DNA of 17,500 nt from Theodoxus fluviatilis. Taxonomy: Eukaryota; Mollusca; Gastropoda; Cycloneritida; Neritidae. The stretch spans positions 1 to 17,500 of the forward strand of contig JAWQFJ010015227.1 in NCBI GenBank assembly GCA_034096865.1. The letters run 5' to 3'. Position numbers and translations under genes: made by a program. Below, one piece after another: positions 8,435 through 15,900 of the stretch; within the stretch, counting starts at the first letter, position 1; the number at the start of each line of letters is the position of its first letter. The notes beneath the pieces are model-generated. The model saw only the letters and a list, made by a program, of their open reading frames with translations. It did no database searches and had not been told where the DNA came from.

Positions 8435-8932
8435 CGTCCATCCATTCATCCATACATTCATCCATCCATTCATCCATCCATTCATCCATCCATTCATCCA
8501 TCCATTCATCCATCCATTCATCCATCCATTCATCCATCCATTCATCCATCCATTCATCCATCCATTCATCCATCCATTCATCCATCCATTCATCCATCCA
8601 TTCATCCATCCATTCGTCCATCCATTCATCCATCCATTCATCCATCCATTCGTCCATCCATTCATCCATCCATTCATCCATACATTCATCCATCCATTCA
8701 TCCATCCATCCATTCATCCATCCATTCATCCATCCATTCATCCATCCATTCATCCATCCATTCATCCATCCATTCATCCATCCATCCATCCATTCATCCA
8801 TCCATTCATCCATCCATTCATCCATCCATTCATCCATCCATTCGTCCATCCATTCATCCATCCATCCATCCATTCATCCATCCATTCATCCATCCATTCA
8901 TCCATCCATTCATCCATCCATTCATCCATCCC
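8435..8932. repeat. 12-bp tandem array (CATCCATCCATT)n, about 500 bp
   Basis: About 41 units of a 12-mer that is itself three ATCC-like tetramers with one C-to-T change. Occasional units have TTCG for TTCA or CATACATT, and three places have an extra ATCC or ATCCATCC. All frames are open because 12 is a multiple of three, giving His-Pro-Phe-Ile or Trp-Met-Asp-Glu repeats with no biological meaning expected. Confidence 0.97.
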
Positions 8933-8954
8933 TGTGAGTGGTAAGAGGAGCGTA

Positions 8955-9079
8955 AATAGGGACATTGTGACTTGAATTGCACTTGCTTAAAACTATTGTA
9001 GGAATGTTCCTGCTTATTAATGGCCTTATATTACCTACAAAAGCTGATGGGCAGTAAAACTCCATCCATCCATCCATCA
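8955..9079 (+). mobile_element. ATCC-tailed retroposon, copy D, 3' part
   Basis: Starts recognisably at AGGGACATTGTGACTT (compare AGGGACATCGTGACTT in copy A), continues with TTAAAACTATT, TGGCCTTATATTACCTACAAAAGCTGATGG and GTAAAACTCC, and ends in ATCCATCCATCCATC at about 9078. The first 100 bases of the family are missing. It lies directly after the 12-mer array. Confidence 0.65.
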
Positions 9080-9405
9080 TGCAGAAGTAAGAATGAATGA
9101 ACGAACAAATGAATGAAAACTTAATATGTCAGGCCACCAGCCCATTATTAGGTGGATTCAGTGGAATTGAAATACATTTCACATCAGGCAGTTCATATTT
9201 GCATGGGCATCACAGTATTTTTTCATTTAAGTGTGTGGTAAATGTACAAAGAGGGTGACCAAACACTGGTCATCTGTATCACAAAATTTTTTTTTTACTT
9301 TTAAGTTCCTGTAAGTCATTCATGTGTTTAAAAAATTCATTCCCCTGTCCTGTAAGGATTATGCAATTTGTAGGAAAAAAATCAGTCAAGCAACAGCCAC
9401 ATGGG
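9080..9405. other. Unassigned AT-rich sequence
   Basis: No gene or recognised element. A short GAATGAATGAACGAACAAATGAATG stretch of tetranucleotide character follows copy D at about 9090-9115. Confidence 0.5.
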
Positions 9406-9500
9406 GTGGGTAGCTATGGGTGGTACAGGATTGAGCAGGGTGGGTGGTAATGGGGGGTACAGGATTGAGCAGAGTGGGTGGTAATGGGCAGTACCGGATC
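9406..9500. repeat. 34-bp tandem repeat, about 2.8 units
   Basis: Units start at 9406, 9440 and 9474 with GTGGGTGGTAATGGG or a variant, followed by GGTACAGGATTGAGCAG. The third is incomplete. Confidence 0.85.
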
Positions 9501-9557
9501 TTAAGAGTTTTACAAATTAATTTATAAAAAATAGGAAATAAAGGTATTCCTTATGTG

Positions 9558-9559
<2 letters not shown>

Positions 9560-9642
<83 letters not shown>
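9560..9642. repeat. (GA)n microsatellite
   Basis: About 41 uninterrupted GA units. Confidence 0.98.
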
Positions 9643-9646
<4 letters not shown>

Positions 9647-9932
9647 GACTGTGGGTTGCAAAAAAGAGAAAGGGAAAAAAGTACTTTAATCACTTCTTCA
9701 AGGGGGTTCATCTGCAATGCCTCAGGGCAGGTTCTAAGCACTGAACGTTAGCAGCAAGTTGCAGGAAGTGAGGTCTAGCATGACTGGAAGTTGCCCTCTG
9801 TTGAAGATGGCGTCCCACAGGTGGAAGAGAGGGGAGGGAAATTGACTTAGCTATTGACTGGCTGATGCCCACACCAGCAACAGATCTGCCCTGTGCTACC
9901 CATCTGCAGCAAGAATAGGGATAAGTGGCCTG

Positions 9933-10165
9933 GGCCCGTATACACAACGGCGATTTATCGGCGATTTATTTTAACTCCGATTTATCTCTAAACTCAGACG
10001 ATTCCAACTGCCTGTTCCGCTCTCCCTTGGCTGGAAACCAGTATATATAGCAAAGCGCAACCTAGGATCCTCTGACGAGCGTACCTTATCTAACTGATCA
10101 AGATACGCGGGGCTAGGGGATAAATCGAGTGTTAAAAAGATAAATCGCCGTTGTGAATACGGGCC
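9933..10165. mobile_element. MITE, 233 bp, long terminal inverted repeats, CTG duplication
   Basis: The left end GGCCCGTATACACAACGGCG and the reverse complement of the right end (10139-10166) match over 28 bases with one mismatch, an A/T difference in the GTAT-ACAC region. With gaps, the match continues inward through TTTTAAC and CGATTTATC for roughly 60 bases. Flanks CTG (9930-9932) and CTG (10166-10168) fit a 3-bp target duplication. Because the ends are GGGCCC palindromes, other parsings are possible. GGGCCCGTATT-type ends with short duplications are reminiscent of PIF/Harbinger-related MITEs; this assignment is tentative. No coding capacity is present. Confidence 0.75.
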
Positions 10166-10168
10166 CTG

Positions 10169-10551
10169 CTATTGATCTTGTGCCGGTGAATTTGGCACTG
10201 AGTTCTGGAGGGCATTTGGCAGAAAAAGAATTTGAAGAGACAGGCTTAGACTTAGCTGCTTAGACAAGCTTGATGGATGTTAGTTAATTTTTTATGCAAC
10301 CTTCCAATGTGATACACTGACGTGACTAAGGTAGTTGGGCTTCAATTTTCGTATGGGAAATTGAATTAAAAAAAAAATGAATTTTCAATTTTGGGTTTCA
10401 TTATGTGTGATGGACTTTGCTTTTTGGAGAGCATGCTGTCAATCAGGTCTGGTGTTGAGATGCCTTGTGTTGTACATGTATCAATAGAGCTGGTACAAAG
10501 GAATAGATGATATTTTGGAGTTGACATTACTAAACAGAAGCTGCCTGGTGG
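10169..10551. other. Unassigned non-coding sequence
   Basis: No gene, RNA or repeat boundary recognised. Stops are frequent in all frames. Confidence 0.5.
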
Positions 10552-10557
10552 GTGTGT

Positions 10558-10639
<82 letters not shown>
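10552..10639. repeat. (GT)n microsatellite
   Basis: GT repeat with one TAT interruption near 10561. It faces a CA array 44 bases downstream. Confidence 0.97.
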
Positions 10640-10643
<4 letters not shown>

Positions 10644-10682
10644 GTGTGTAAGAGAAAGGAGGAAGGGGTAGGGATATAAGAT

Positions 10683-10696
10683 CACACACACACACA

Positions 10697-10749
<53 letters not shown>

Positions 10750-10816
10750 TCTCACCTAAACACATGGCACACATGCATGCTTACGCACACATGCATGCAC
10801 TTACATCCCGTGTGCG

Positions 10817-10850
<34 letters not shown>
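10683..10850. repeat. (CA)n microsatellites with interruption
   Basis: CA repeats at 10683-10748 (interrupted by ATGCGCG near 10698) and 10818-10850. The interval between them has scattered CACA and ATGCATGC. Confidence 0.97.
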
Positions 10851-10852
<2 letters not shown>

Positions 10853-11161
10853 ACACATCCACACAATACACATCAGATGGGTGGAAAGATGGACTGACAA
10901 GGTGTATGGAAACATTGACAGACCCTTCTCAGAAAACATCCTGGCTGTGATGAAAATGGTTCTTGATCCACGGTACATGTACTGCTCTATGCTGTTCTTG
11001 CTAAGTCTGTCTGCCATGCTACTGTTGCTATAGCAACCACTCCAGCAGTTGTTCGGCTCTTGGCTGTCCAGTGTGACCAGTGTTGTCCACTGATGGTTCT
11101 CTAGAGCCTCCTGGGCAGTGTCCAGTCCTGTCCACTACCTGAGCTTTGACCTCCAGGAAAG

Positions 11162-11204
11162 ATGGAGCCTGCCAAGTCTGCCTCTGACTCAGAGCAGGGG
11201 GATG
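11162..11204 (+). CDS. Candidate first coding exon (MEPAKSASDSEQGD...), unidentified gene
   Basis: An ATG in strong context (A at -3, G at +4) opens 14 codons, MEPAKSASDSEQGD, plus one base, and runs into G|GTGAGT, a near-ideal 5' splice site, giving a phase-1 intron. An in-frame TGA lies about five codons upstream, which fixes this ATG as the start for the frame. The acidic, Ser/Ala-rich peptide is typical of disordered N-termini and matches no family I know. The upstream 100-250 bases would be 5' UTR. A small upstream open frame ends at 11033 with a hydrophobic peptide (YCSMLFLLSLSAMLLLL). If real, this is one of at least two alternative first exons; the other, at 16906, ends in a different phase. 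Confidence 0.4.
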
Positions 11205-11210
11205 GTGAGT
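11205..11210 (+). promoter_or_regulatory. Candidate 5' splice site
   Basis: GTGAGT after GATG; close to the metazoan donor consensus. Confidence 0.4.
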
Positions 11211-11281
11211 TTGGGTTACTGCTTGATTTTTTCTAGGAAAAAAAAGAAGAAGATATAACTACAGAGCACTCTGAGTGCAAA

Positions 11282-11676
11282 CCTCCGCCAAGGAAGCCAC
11301 AATTTCCACCTCTATGGTCTGTGTAATTCAGGTAGAATGTTCTGCTAGCCAGACCTGATGCTACAAAGTTTAGTTCATTCAAGCGTCTGCTGGAGGTCTC
11401 TGAGTGTAGAGTGCATATGCCGGCATCATCAGTAGTTTGATGTCATCAACTTCAATGCACGATAAAATTTCTTTTTATTATTGTAATTCCAAAAACGAGA
11501 TAACAGATAGCTTCCAAAATTTGAAGGGCTGTTCCTTGGGTGAAACCCTGACCTTCCACCAAATTTCTTCAGAATCCATTTTGAACTTTTGGAGTTATTT
11601 TGCAGAGAAATGAACCAACGAACTAACAAACGAATTAAGTTCTAACAGAGGCAAAGAATAACCCCCTTGGCGGAGG
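11282..11676 (-). mobile_element. Dispersed repeat with CCTCCGCCAAGG inverted ends
   Basis: CCTCCGCCAAGG at 11282-11293 is the exact reverse complement of CCTTGGCGGAGG at 11665-11676. On the minus strand the interior reads in order TTTGTTAGTTCGTTGGTTC, AACTCCAAAAGTTCAAAATG, GGTCAGGGTTTCACCC and GGAACAGCCCTTCAAATTTTGG. From memory, this resembles a repeat common in marine invertebrate genomes, whose ends are CCTTGGCGGAGG and whose middle is of the type AAGTT-TGAATGGATTTTGATGAAATTT. No coding capacity is visible. The short inverted ends suggest a MITE, but the target duplication is not clear. Confidence 0.65.
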
Positions 11677-12351
11677 TAATGAGGGAAGTAGTGTGCTTGG
11701 TGCTGTTGTCTGTGTTGCTTGCATTATGTGGAATGCTTTATCTCTGTAGATATGTGTTGAATGACTGAAGTCCTATTTCTTTCTGACTTTAAACTTATTG
11801 TGGATTTTGTGACTTTTGTTGTTCTTGTCTGTGAAGTATGAGGCTGGAAAATAACTGACCAAAGAAATCTTGGGTCTGGACATTTGAGCGCTTTGACAGG
11901 GTGAAAGAGCGATGAAAATGTGGCTATCAGAGTGCTTGCACAAACCATTTTAGCAAGAGGATTTTAACTCCTTTGAGTGCTTATATAAGACCCAGGTGAC
12001 CAAAAGAGTTACTCTATTTAAGCCCTTTGAATGCAGAATTACTTTATTTGTGAAGAATGCATTACGAAATGTGGCAACAAATCTACAGGCTAAAGTTATA
12101 AAACATTGCAACTGAATAGAGCAAATCAACATTCATCAGCTTTTCATGCGTGCATTGTGTTGAAGACTGAGCTTTTCATTTTAACCAAATTCATTTGCAG
12201 ACATATTTATTTTTGCAGTGCAATATCTCCTCATAGAAACAGCAGTGAGTGCTATTCACTCCATGATGAATTTAAGCAGATCCATTGGTTGAAGATGGAA
12301 GATGTTTATAGCAGACTTGAATAGGTCAATGTGAAGGCAGAGACACTATTA
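11677..12351. other. AT-rich sequence with no recognised feature
   Basis: No gene or boundary recognised on either strand. It ends at the TA flank of the Tc1 element. Confidence 0.5.
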
Positions 12352-12353
12352 TA

Positions 12354-12377
12354 CACTGGTCCACAAAAGTTAAGGGC
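12354..12377 (+). repeat. Left terminal inverted repeat of the Tc1 element
   Basis: Matches the reverse complement of 14012-14035 at 22 of 24 positions. Confidence 0.88.
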
Positions 12378-12568
12378 CACATACACATTTCTCTCTCAAA
12401 AGGAAAAAAAAATCTGCAATTCAAAGAATGATTTAATTCCATATTTAAGCAATTGATTTATGCCAAAAATTCATTGACAAGTCAAAACTCATTAACTTAG
12501 CATCTGTCAGAAGCACCCCACCCCCCTTTCTGAAAGTTGCAAGAAAAGTCCAGTCAGTTTGTCCATGT

Positions 12569-13671
12569 TCAATAACGGGTGTGGCCACCATTTGCTGCCA
12601 AACAATCCATCACCCGTTGCCTCATCGAGCGGACAAGGTTCTGCAGCATATGTTGTGGGATGGCGAGCCACTCCTGCTGCAGGAACTGGAAGAGCTGAGC
12701 AGCATCTGCGGGATGGGGGTGATTGTCCACTACGCGGCGTCCCAGAATGTTCACAAGTTTTGAATGGAAGCCAGGTCTGGGGATCGTGCTGGCCAGTCCA
12801 TGCGGACAACCTGCTGACGCTGCAGAAAGTCCCTCACCACCACAGCACGGTGAGGGGTGGCATTGTCGTCCTGTAGACAGGAGCCACGTCCCATGGCCCG
12901 CAGAGTGGGGACGATGATCGGCCTGACAATCTCATCTCATTACCTGATGCCAGTCAGGTTGCCTCGGATGAGGTACAGAGGATCCCTCCCATGGAGATGA
13001 AAGCCTCCCCACACCATCACAGATCCCCCTCCATAACGGTTGTGCTCTTGGACGCGAGCATCGATGAATCGCTCACCTACACGTCGCCACACACGCCTCC
13101 GAGCATCACTGTTCAACACGGTAAACTGAGATTCATCGGTAAACAGGACTGTGCCCCACTGCTGCCTGTTCCAGCGCTGGTGGTTGCGGCAGAACACCAT
13201 CCGAGCTTGGCAATGTTGTGGTGTCAGCGGTGTTCGGATGGCAGGGACTCTTGAGTGGAGGTCCACCTCGTGCAGGCGTCGCTCGACGGTGTACTGGGAG
13301 ATGGTAACGTTGGTGGCCGTCCTCAGGGTGACTCTCAGGGTCCTGGCAGTGATTGTAAAAAAAAAGAAAAGGTAAAGGTGTGATTTTTATATAGCAACTT
13401 TCCACCATTGATCGGTGCTCAAACCGCTTTACACTTTACGCAGCGCCAAAAGTTGAAGATAACGGTCTTCGCGCCGGCTAGTTGCTCGTGGGCGTCCGGA
13501 GCGGGGCCGTTCATCAGCACTTCCGGTGGCCTGGAAGTGTTCGTGCGGGTGTTGGATGACAGAGTGGCTCACTCCAAGCCGTCTGGCGACTTCTTGGCCG
13601 GGAGTTCCATCCTGAAGCCACCCCAGCACTTGTCCACAATCAAGTGTTGACAGTCTCTGTCTTGGAGGCAT
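12569..13671 (-). pseudogene. Tc1-type transposase, inactivated
   Basis: The intact gene would encode a DD34E transposase that excises and inserts the element at TA sites. The start is at 13671 (MPPRQRLSTLD...). Residues 1-50 form the first helix-turn-helix, and GRPR at residues 59-62 is the linker motif of the family. A SINE tail interrupts the frame at about 13348-13438. After it come the second DNA-binding helices and the catalytic domain: first Asp in FTDESQF (codon 13135-13137), second Asp in QDDNATPHR (12865-12867), 90 codons apart. The third position, 35 codons on, is Gln (CAA, 12760-12762) instead of Glu, in SPDLASIQNL. Tandem stops TAA-TGA lie at 12937-12942, and a stop plus one-base deletion at about 12750-12753. 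The C-terminus ends at 12569 (ANGGHTRY). Length without the insert is about 340 codons, normal for Tc1. Certainly non-functional. Confidence 0.92.
13348..13438 (-). mobile_element. 5'-truncated SINE 3' tail inserted in the transposase
   Basis: On the minus strand the segment reads GTGTAAAGCGGTTTGAGCAC, then GGTGGAAAGTTGCTATATAAAAAT, CACACCTTTACC and a T-rich end. It interrupts the transposase between LLALR and TARTLR. The same order of blocks (GTAAATG..CAGTTTGAGCATC, GAAAAAGTCACAATATAAAAA, GCACCTTTTAC) forms the end of the SINE at 14733-15087. It is therefore a 3' fragment of that or a close family, in the same orientation as the transposase. Exact edges are uncertain by about five bases, and a clean target duplication is not visible. 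Confidence 0.75.
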
Positions 13672-13698
13672 GATTATTGAGAGCCCTGGTTGCGGCCC

Positions 13699-13705
13699 TT
13701 AAATA
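13699..13705 (-). promoter_or_regulatory. TATA-like box upstream of the transposase
   Basis: TATTTAA on the minus strand, 28 bases before the transposase ATG. The position is close for a TATA box with a very short leader. Relic at best. Confidence 0.25.
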
Positions 13706-13716
13706 CCCGTTGGTTT

Positions 13717-13736
13717 GTAACTTTTGCTGAACAGTG
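13717..13736 (-). repeat. Internal copy of the Tc1 terminal sequence
   Basis: On the minus strand it reads CACTGTTCAGCAAAAGTTAC, 17 of 20 identical to the outer right end, about 300 bp inside it. It is in the same orientation as the outer copy. No TA adjoins it, so it is more likely a subterminal direct repeat (as in IR/DR Tc1-like elements) than a second element end. Confidence 0.6.
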
Positions 13737-14011
13737 GTCACTAGGGACATGGCTTGCACGTGCAATATGCCAGAAACCTGCAGCAACATTGCTTCTTCAG
13801 CGAAACTCGACTAAACTTTGTAAAATTCTCGTGAATTTGCAACTTTTTTGGCTCTGCTGACAACACCTTTGCTCAATGGCAATGCCTTCATAACAGGTTT
13901 GGGCACTAGCAGCAATAAACAAAGTTTCAGCGTAGCCCACCTTGCGTCATTTTCAGCGTCGTTGTCTCAGTGTAAAATAAATATTTGTAAAGGTACTGAT
14001 AACAAGGGCCA

Positions 14012-14035
14012 GCCCTTAACTTTTGCGGAGCAGTG
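14012..14035 (-). repeat. Right terminal inverted repeat of the Tc1 element
   Basis: Reverse complement begins CACTGCTCCGCAAAAGTTAA. TA follows at 14036-14037. Confidence 0.88.
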
Positions 14036-14039
14036 TACA

Positions 14040-14220
14040 ATAGTGTCTCTGGTGAGGGCTTGAAGTGGGAGATCTTCAGTTGACAATGTTGCTTGCTGTG
14101 ATAATTTAAGAAAATAGATTCTGAGTTTTATTCTTGTCTATGAGTTGTACTATGTCTTCATTGTTTTCAATATTTCTTCACTTACCTCTTCTGAGGTAAT
14201 ATTCTAATTGCAAATTTTTA
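14040..14220. other. Unassigned sequence between Tc1 element and retroposon relics
   Basis: AT-rich, nothing recognised. Confidence 0.5.
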
Positions 14221-14297
14221 TAAAGTGGAGATACGTTGTAGCCTTCAATAGCCTACAAGGCTGATGAGCCTTTGAGCTCATCCATCCATCCATCCCT
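14221..14297 (+). mobile_element. ATCC-tailed retroposon, copy E, 3' end only
   Basis: GTAGCCTTCAATAGCCTACAAGGCTGATGAGCC followed by CATCCATCCATCCATCC. This corresponds to the last 70 bases of copies A, B and D. Confidence 0.6.
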
Positions 14298-14369
14298 AAA
14301 TGCTTTGTGGATGAGGAGAGAAATCGAGATGTGAATTTTGCCCTATCGCCCTTTATGCTTTTTCGTGTT

Positions 14370-14574
14370 GAAGGTTCTACACAGCCTTTGCGGGTTGATG
14401 GGCAGTGGGACTCGATTTAATGGATTGTGTGTGACTGATTAGGTGAATTGTACTATACTCCACTGTCGTTGAGAGTTCTAATACCTTGATAAAGATGGGT
14501 GTTTATTAACGTTGTGGTCTTATATAACCTACAAGGCTCCATCCATCATCCATCCATCCATCCATCCATCCCAT
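14370..14574 (+). mobile_element. ATCC-tailed retroposon, copy F and adjoining relic
   Basis: At 14377-14413, TACACAGCCTTTGCGGGTTGATGGGCAGTGGGACTC matches the pre-tail region of copy D (CTACAAAAGCTGATGGGCAGTAAAACTC) but lacks a tail. At 14503-14574, TTATTAACGTTGTGGTCTTATATAACCTACAAGGCTCC leads into ATCCATCATCC and further ATCC units. Either two decayed copies or one copy with an internal rearrangement. Confidence 0.5.
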
Positions 14575-14740
14575 TTGACCAATGTTGCAGTTACAAGGTT
14601 AGAGCCGGACAGAAAACTGAAAAGATGTATCACTATGTCCGAGTGTCCAAGTGTAATGTGTGCAAATCTGTCCGGTGGTCTGTCTTAAACCAAGGATTAT
14701 GATAAATGGTCAGTGCTGAAACTGTCATGACTGGGCTCTG

Positions 14741-14751
14741 TGGCCGAGTGG
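14741..14751 (+). promoter_or_regulatory. RNA polymerase III A box of the SINE
   Basis: TGGCCGAGTGG fits the A-box consensus TRGYNNARNGG. Confidence 0.75.
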
Positions 14752-14798
14752 TCAGTGCGCATGACCTGCAGTCGCTTGCAGCGGGTGTGGTGGGTGTG

Positions 14799-14809
14799 GC
14801 GTTCAAAGC
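14799..14809 (+). promoter_or_regulatory. RNA polymerase III B box of the SINE, mutated
   Basis: GCGTTCAAAGC compared with consensus GGTTCGANTCC. The invariant G after TTC is A here, a CpG-decay-type change. Confidence 0.65.
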
Positions 14810-15250
14810 TGTGCAGATTCTAGTGTTGCATCCTTGAGCAAGGTGCTTTACTCGCATTGCTTCTCCCCACCCAGGAGTAAAACGGGTGCCTGTGAGGGCT
14901 GAGTTGGAAGATTGTGAGAGATAACTTTGGAGTGTTCATTCGCAGCCTGGTTGCATGCTCCCCAGGGAGTTGAGGCAGTATTGGAGTGACACAAAGAGGT
15001 AGCCTGATGACCAGGGGGTAAATGTGGGCAGTTTGAGCATCCGTCAATGAATGAAAAAGTCACAATATAAAAAGAGCACCTTTTACTACAGTCACCATAT
15101 CATGGGTCAATTGCAATAGTGTTCTTTTCACAGTGTGACATGACGGAACACTAGCAGGCAGTGCAGGCATGTGTAGTGATTCAGGAAAATCAGGGTTGGG
15201 TTGGAGAGTGGGCATGGCAGTTCAGGATCATGGGGCCTGAATTGTACTCT

Positions 15251-15336
<86 letters not shown>
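15251..15336. repeat. (GT)n microsatellite
   Basis: GT repeat with one TCT interruption near 15255. Confidence 0.98.
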
Positions 15337-15339
<3 letters not shown>

Positions 15340-15407
15340 GAGTTTTTTCAGAATCACTGGTCTCTGTTATGGTAGCCTCCTCTCATTTATCTGTCAATCT
15401 CTCTATC

Positions 15408-15410
<3 letters not shown>

Positions 15411-15454
<44 letters not shown>
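15411..15454. repeat. (GTCT)n microsatellite
   Basis: About 11 tetranucleotide units. Confidence 0.97.
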
Positions 15455-15456
<2 letters not shown>

Positions 15457-15559
15457 GTCTCTCTTAAAGCACCCATACGTGATTATTCAGATGATCTCAC
15501 TGCTGTTGCCTGTACATATGACATATTTTCTTGAACTTCAAGACTCACTGAGCTGACAG

Positions 15560-15772
15560 TTGTCAAAGGCATCTACTAAAATCTTTGTCATTGTTGATCA
15601 TATTCATCATATACTTTACCAATTGTTGTACATAGATTAGCTACTGTGTATTTTTTGCCTTAATTATTCATATTTTCATTTCTTTATAAGCAAGGACAAT
15701 TTGTAAGATAGGCAGAAATGCCTAAAATTTCATCCTTGATAAATAAAGAAGCAATCAATCAATCAATCAATC
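15560..15772 (+). mobile_element. Probable LINE 3' tail, 5'-truncated
   Basis: AT-rich sequence ending CAATTTGTAAGATAGGCAG, AAATGCCTAAAATTTCATCC, TTGATAAATAAAG and then five CAAT/AATC units. A 3' UTR ending with AATAAA-like ATAAATAAAG directly before a short tandem tail is typical of CR1/L2- or jockey-type LINEs in invertebrates. There is no open frame for a reverse transcriptase. The 5' boundary is a guess. Confidence 0.45.
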
Positions 15773-15804
15773 TCTCTGTCTCTCTCTCTCTGTCTCTCTC
15801 TCTG

Positions 15805-15858
<54 letters not shown>

Positions 15859-15859
15859 A

Positions 15860-15899
<40 letters not shown>
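15752..15899. repeat. Compound microsatellite (AATC)n-(CT)n-(CA)n
   Basis: AATC at 15752-15771, CT with some GT interruptions at 15771-15865, and CA at 15866-15899. The array appears to have grown from the LINE tail. Confidence 0.97.

Positions 15900-15900
<1 letters not shown>

Larger units (their letters stand above)
12354..14035 (-). mobile_element. Tc1/mariner-superfamily element, degenerate, 1682 bp
   Basis: The ends are inverted repeats: CACTGGTCCACAAAAGTTAA at 12354 pairs with the reverse complement of the sequence ending at 14035 over 24 bases with two mismatches. TA flanks both sides (12352-12353 and 14036-14037), the required target duplication of this superfamily. Inside, on the minus strand, lies a broken DD34E-type transposase. 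A third partial copy of the end sequence sits inside the right arm at 13717-13736. The length exceeds the usual 1.3-1.6 kb, partly because a SINE tail has inserted. Confidence 0.9.
14733..15087 (+). mobile_element. tRNA-derived SINE, about 355 bp
   Basis: The 5' end resembles a class II tRNA (Leu or Ser type). An A box, TGGCCGAGTGG, is at 14741-14751, seven bases from the presumed start as in a real tRNA, and a B box-like GCGTTCAAAGC is at 14799-14809. Downstream, TTGAGCAAGGTGCTTTACTC, CTCCCCACCCAGG and AAAACGGGTGCC match the type of conserved central domain found in many animal SINEs. The 3' part has CAGCCTGGTTGCATGCTCCCCAGGGAGTTGAG and ends AGTTTGAGCATC...ATATAAAAA. It cannot be a functional tRNA: the anticodon stem does not fold cleanly and the B box is mutated. 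No target duplication was found. Confidence 0.8.

Noticed and set aside
8388..8975. Open frames of His-Pro-Phe-Ile and Trp-Met-Asp-Glu repeats
   Set aside because: Simple translations of a 12-bp tandem array.
12507..12876. Open frames on both strands over the transposase 3' half as separate genes
   Set aside because: They are shadow frames of the frameshifted transposase; the true register is shown by the DDE motifs and the family C-terminus.
13737..14011. Independent MITE in the right arm of the Tc1 element
   Set aside because: No inverted ends or target duplication bound this segment; only the outer end is flanked by TA.
14733..14820. Functional tRNA-Leu or tRNA-Ser gene
   Set aside because: The B box is mutated, stems do not pair well, and the sequence continues into a SINE central domain.
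15161..15556. 131-codon plus-strand open frame
   Set aside because: Mostly Cys-Val and Cys-Leu-Ser translation of the GT and GTCT arrays.
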